From the NCBI GenBank assembly GCA_023142215.1, contig JAGLJW010000056.1, positions 1-13,894 on the forward strand: a stretch of 13,894 bases of DNA, in the 5' to 3' direction. Numbering within the stretch: the stretch's first letter is position 1; every line of letters begins with the position of its first letter. Origin of the DNA: Candidatus Parcubacteria bacterium (GTDB taxonomy: Bacteria; Patescibacteriota; Patescibacteriia; Patescibacteriales; UBA12075). Below the pieces are notes generated by a model. It worked only from the letters and a program-made list of their open reading frames with translations, searched no databases and was not told the origin of the DNA. This document shows, piece after piece, positions 12,500 to 13,894 of the stretch. The position numbers were made by a program, and so were the translations under genes.

Positions 12500-13732
12500 T
12501 TATCTAGAATTTTTTGCCACATATTCTAAATGCTCTTTGAAATTAGGCAAAAAAACACCTTTAAGTTCATCATAATTGTTTATAAAATTAATAATTTCCC
12601 TGTCAAGCTTTGTTTTGTTTATTTTGAAACAATAAAAAAAATCATTACCTATAAACCAATCAATAATGCAAGGAGCAAGCATTGAGAAAATTCTCTCTTT
12701 TGCGAAAATATTACCCTTTTTAAAAAATTGAACTAATTCAACAAAAATTTCATTCAATTTCTTGTTTTGTATCGTTATTGGTTCTTGAAATATTTCATAA
12801 TAACTTTTAAAATATTTCATAAAAAGTAATTCCAATTCAATATAATCACTCCACTTTTCTTGCCATTTTTTTGGAAGTCTCATGATTATATCGGCCCAGT
12901 CTATCCTATCATCAGAATCTTTAAAATGCCTAATGAGATAACGATACAAACCCATATCGCAAAGTTCAATCCATCTTCTTGAAAAATTCTCAGGATTCTT
13001 TTCTTCTAATAAATTTTTCAAGACATTAATAGATGTTCTTTCTGTCAATAAACGGTTAGCATTATTGTGCCAAATATCTCTAATAAAATCAGGGCATTTT
13101 TTTAAAAAAGAATTCCAATTTTTCATATTATCCTTCTTGCTTAATTTACTCAGAATAAAACAATATTCTTGTCTAAGATTAATAAAAATCCACTTGGGAG
13201 TAATTACAGCAACTTTTTTCTCTCGTGCTATAGCTTCAATATTTGCTATACAATCCTCAATGGTTCTTCTTTCTATTCTCCTACAAACAAATCTTTTCAT
13301 CCATTTTTCATCAAGTGAATAAATAATTTTATTCCAATCAGGCAATCCATTATTATCTTTAATATTAGAACAAATATACTTATAAAGATTATCATCTTTA
13401 TATGAAATCCACTTAGGACTAAATTTATCAGGTTGTTCTTTGTTGAGATAATCTTCTAATTCCTTAATGGAATTATCAAAAGTTCTATTTTTTTTCTTTT
13501 GAATAGCAAAAATATCTTGAATTTCAAGTTTTTTAGAAATAAATAACCACATTTCTTTTCTGCTACCAACAAAATTTTTTATCATCATTAACAAAAATGC
13601 TCTATCTTTTTTACTAAACCAAGTCGGTGAAATCTTTTTTGGTTTTTCCTTTTCAATCATTTCTGAAATTTTATTAAAATACCACAAATACTCTAGATAC
13701 AAGGCTTCATTCTTATCAAAAATCGCATTCAT
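12500..13732 (-). CDS. Trp-repeat hypothetical protein, tandem paralog 2
   Basis: This 410-aa protein is the sister of the 414-aa gene, in the same direction and 1465 nt away start to start. It has the same plan: an opening helix (EALYLEYLWYF), then four repeats anchored at W38, W108, W181 and W254 (spacing 70, 73, 73). The inner tryptophans are W62, W133, W206 and W279, with further ones at W144, W221, W290 and W294. A C-terminal domain follows from about 300. No known catalytic motif, signal peptide or membrane span is visible; soluble and cytoplasmic is the likely location. The ATG at 13732 has GAGGT seven bases upstream. The promoter, leader and terminator match those of paralog 1, so each gene is probably transcribed alone. 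Function is unknown; more copies may lie beyond the window. Confidence 0.85.
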   Translation of the reverse strand: MNAIFDKNEALYLEYLWYFNKISEMIEKEKPKKISPTWFSKKDRAFLLMMIKNFVGSRKEMWLFISKKLEIQDIFAIQKKKNRTFDNSIKELEDYLNKEQPDKFSPKWISYKDDNLYKYICSNIKDNNGLPDWNKIIYSLDEKWMKRFVCRRIERRTIEDCIANIEAIAREKKVAVITPKWIFINLRQEYCFILSKLSKKDNMKNWNSFLKKCPDFIRDIWHNNANRLLTERTSINVLKNLLEEKNPENFSRRWIELCDMGLYRYLIRHFKDSDDRIDWADIIMRLPKKWQEKWSDYIELELLFMKYFKSYYEIFQEPITIQNKKLNEIFVELVQFFKKGNIFAKERIFSMLAPCIIDWFIGNDFFYCFKINKTKLDREIINFINNYDELKGVFLPNFKEHLEYVAKNSR

Positions 13733-13834
13733 TTTTTTTACCTCAATGTAAATATAATTAATAAAAAGATCAATGTAAACAATAAAATATTACTCACGAT
13801 TAAACATAATAGCAAAAGTTGTTAATAATTTCAA
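13733..13834 (-). promoter_or_regulatory. Promoter and conserved leader of paralog 2
   Basis: TTGAAA (13829-13834), 17 nt, then TATTAT (13806-13811), with GAGGT (13740-13744) seven bases before the ATG. The -10 to ATG distance is 74 nt, exactly as in paralog 1, and 20 bases (13752-13771) are identical. From 13835 to the window end I see nothing but AT-rich sequence. Confidence 0.7.
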
Positions 13835-13894
13835 ACAAAATAGTCAACTATTCCATAAAAGTATGTATAATAAACAAAATCATAGCATTAGTGT

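Noticed and set aside
10820..13894. Tandem array read as an integron cassette or insertion sequence
   Set aside because: The hairpins after each gene end in T-runs like terminators, no integrase or transposase is visible, and I see no target-site duplication or conserved recombination core.
1..13894. Alternative genetic code (TGA as glycine), as in some Patescibacteria
   Set aside because: All genes read through with the standard code and glycine uses GGN. TGA is simply unused as a stop in this window, which is expected by chance at such low GC.

Overview
The window is an AT-rich stretch that looks like a Candidate Phyla Radiation (Patescibacteria) chromosome. The reasons are low G+C with Lys/Asn/Ile-rich proteins, a tRNA gene with no encoded CCA end, mostly Shine-Dalgarno-poor starts, and several secreted or lipidated orphan proteins beside core genes. 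Twelve stop codons can be read: eleven TAA, one TAG and no TGA. No gene needs TGA read as an amino acid, so the standard code fits. The phylum assignment is inference. No rRNA, CRISPR array, transposase or integrase gene is visible.

Layout. (1) Positions 1-2195, minus strand: a truncated lipoprotein gene, then a pair of envelope genes whose stop and start codons abut (a 168-aa single-pass membrane protein and a 412-aa secreted helical protein with a ten-cysteine tail). (2) Positions 2245-5943, minus: dnaE, the replicative polymerase, with an extended -10 promoter and a long leader holding two hairpins. (3) Positions 5946-6827, minus: a compact two-gene operon for unknown proteins (175 and 63 aa, the first extremely acidic) with a near-consensus promoter, strong Shine-Dalgarno sites and a strong terminator. 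(4) Positions 6857-8671, minus: parA-parB, the chromosome partition pair. (5) Positions 8675-9326, plus: tRNA-Leu(CAA) and a DUF523 gene starting 16 nt after it, apparently from one promoter. (6) Positions 9320-10396, minus: an AI-2E/PerM-family membrane protein that appears to be leaderless. (7) Positions 10412-10957, minus: a purM remnant keeping only its C-terminal part. (8) Positions 10970-13894, minus: two tandem paralogous genes (414 and 410 aa), each with its own matching promoter, a leader of equal length, a Shine-Dalgarno site and a terminator hairpin. Each protein has four Trp-anchored repeats of about 70-77 residues.

How the parts work together. dnaE and parAB serve replication and segregation. 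The envelope genes at the left end and the AI-2E protein act at the cell surface. The acidic operon and the tandem paralogs have no function I can recognise. They are the genes with the clearest stand-alone expression signals and the most likely source of something new. The tandem array abuts the broken end of purM, so its arrival or expansion may have destroyed that gene; this is inference.
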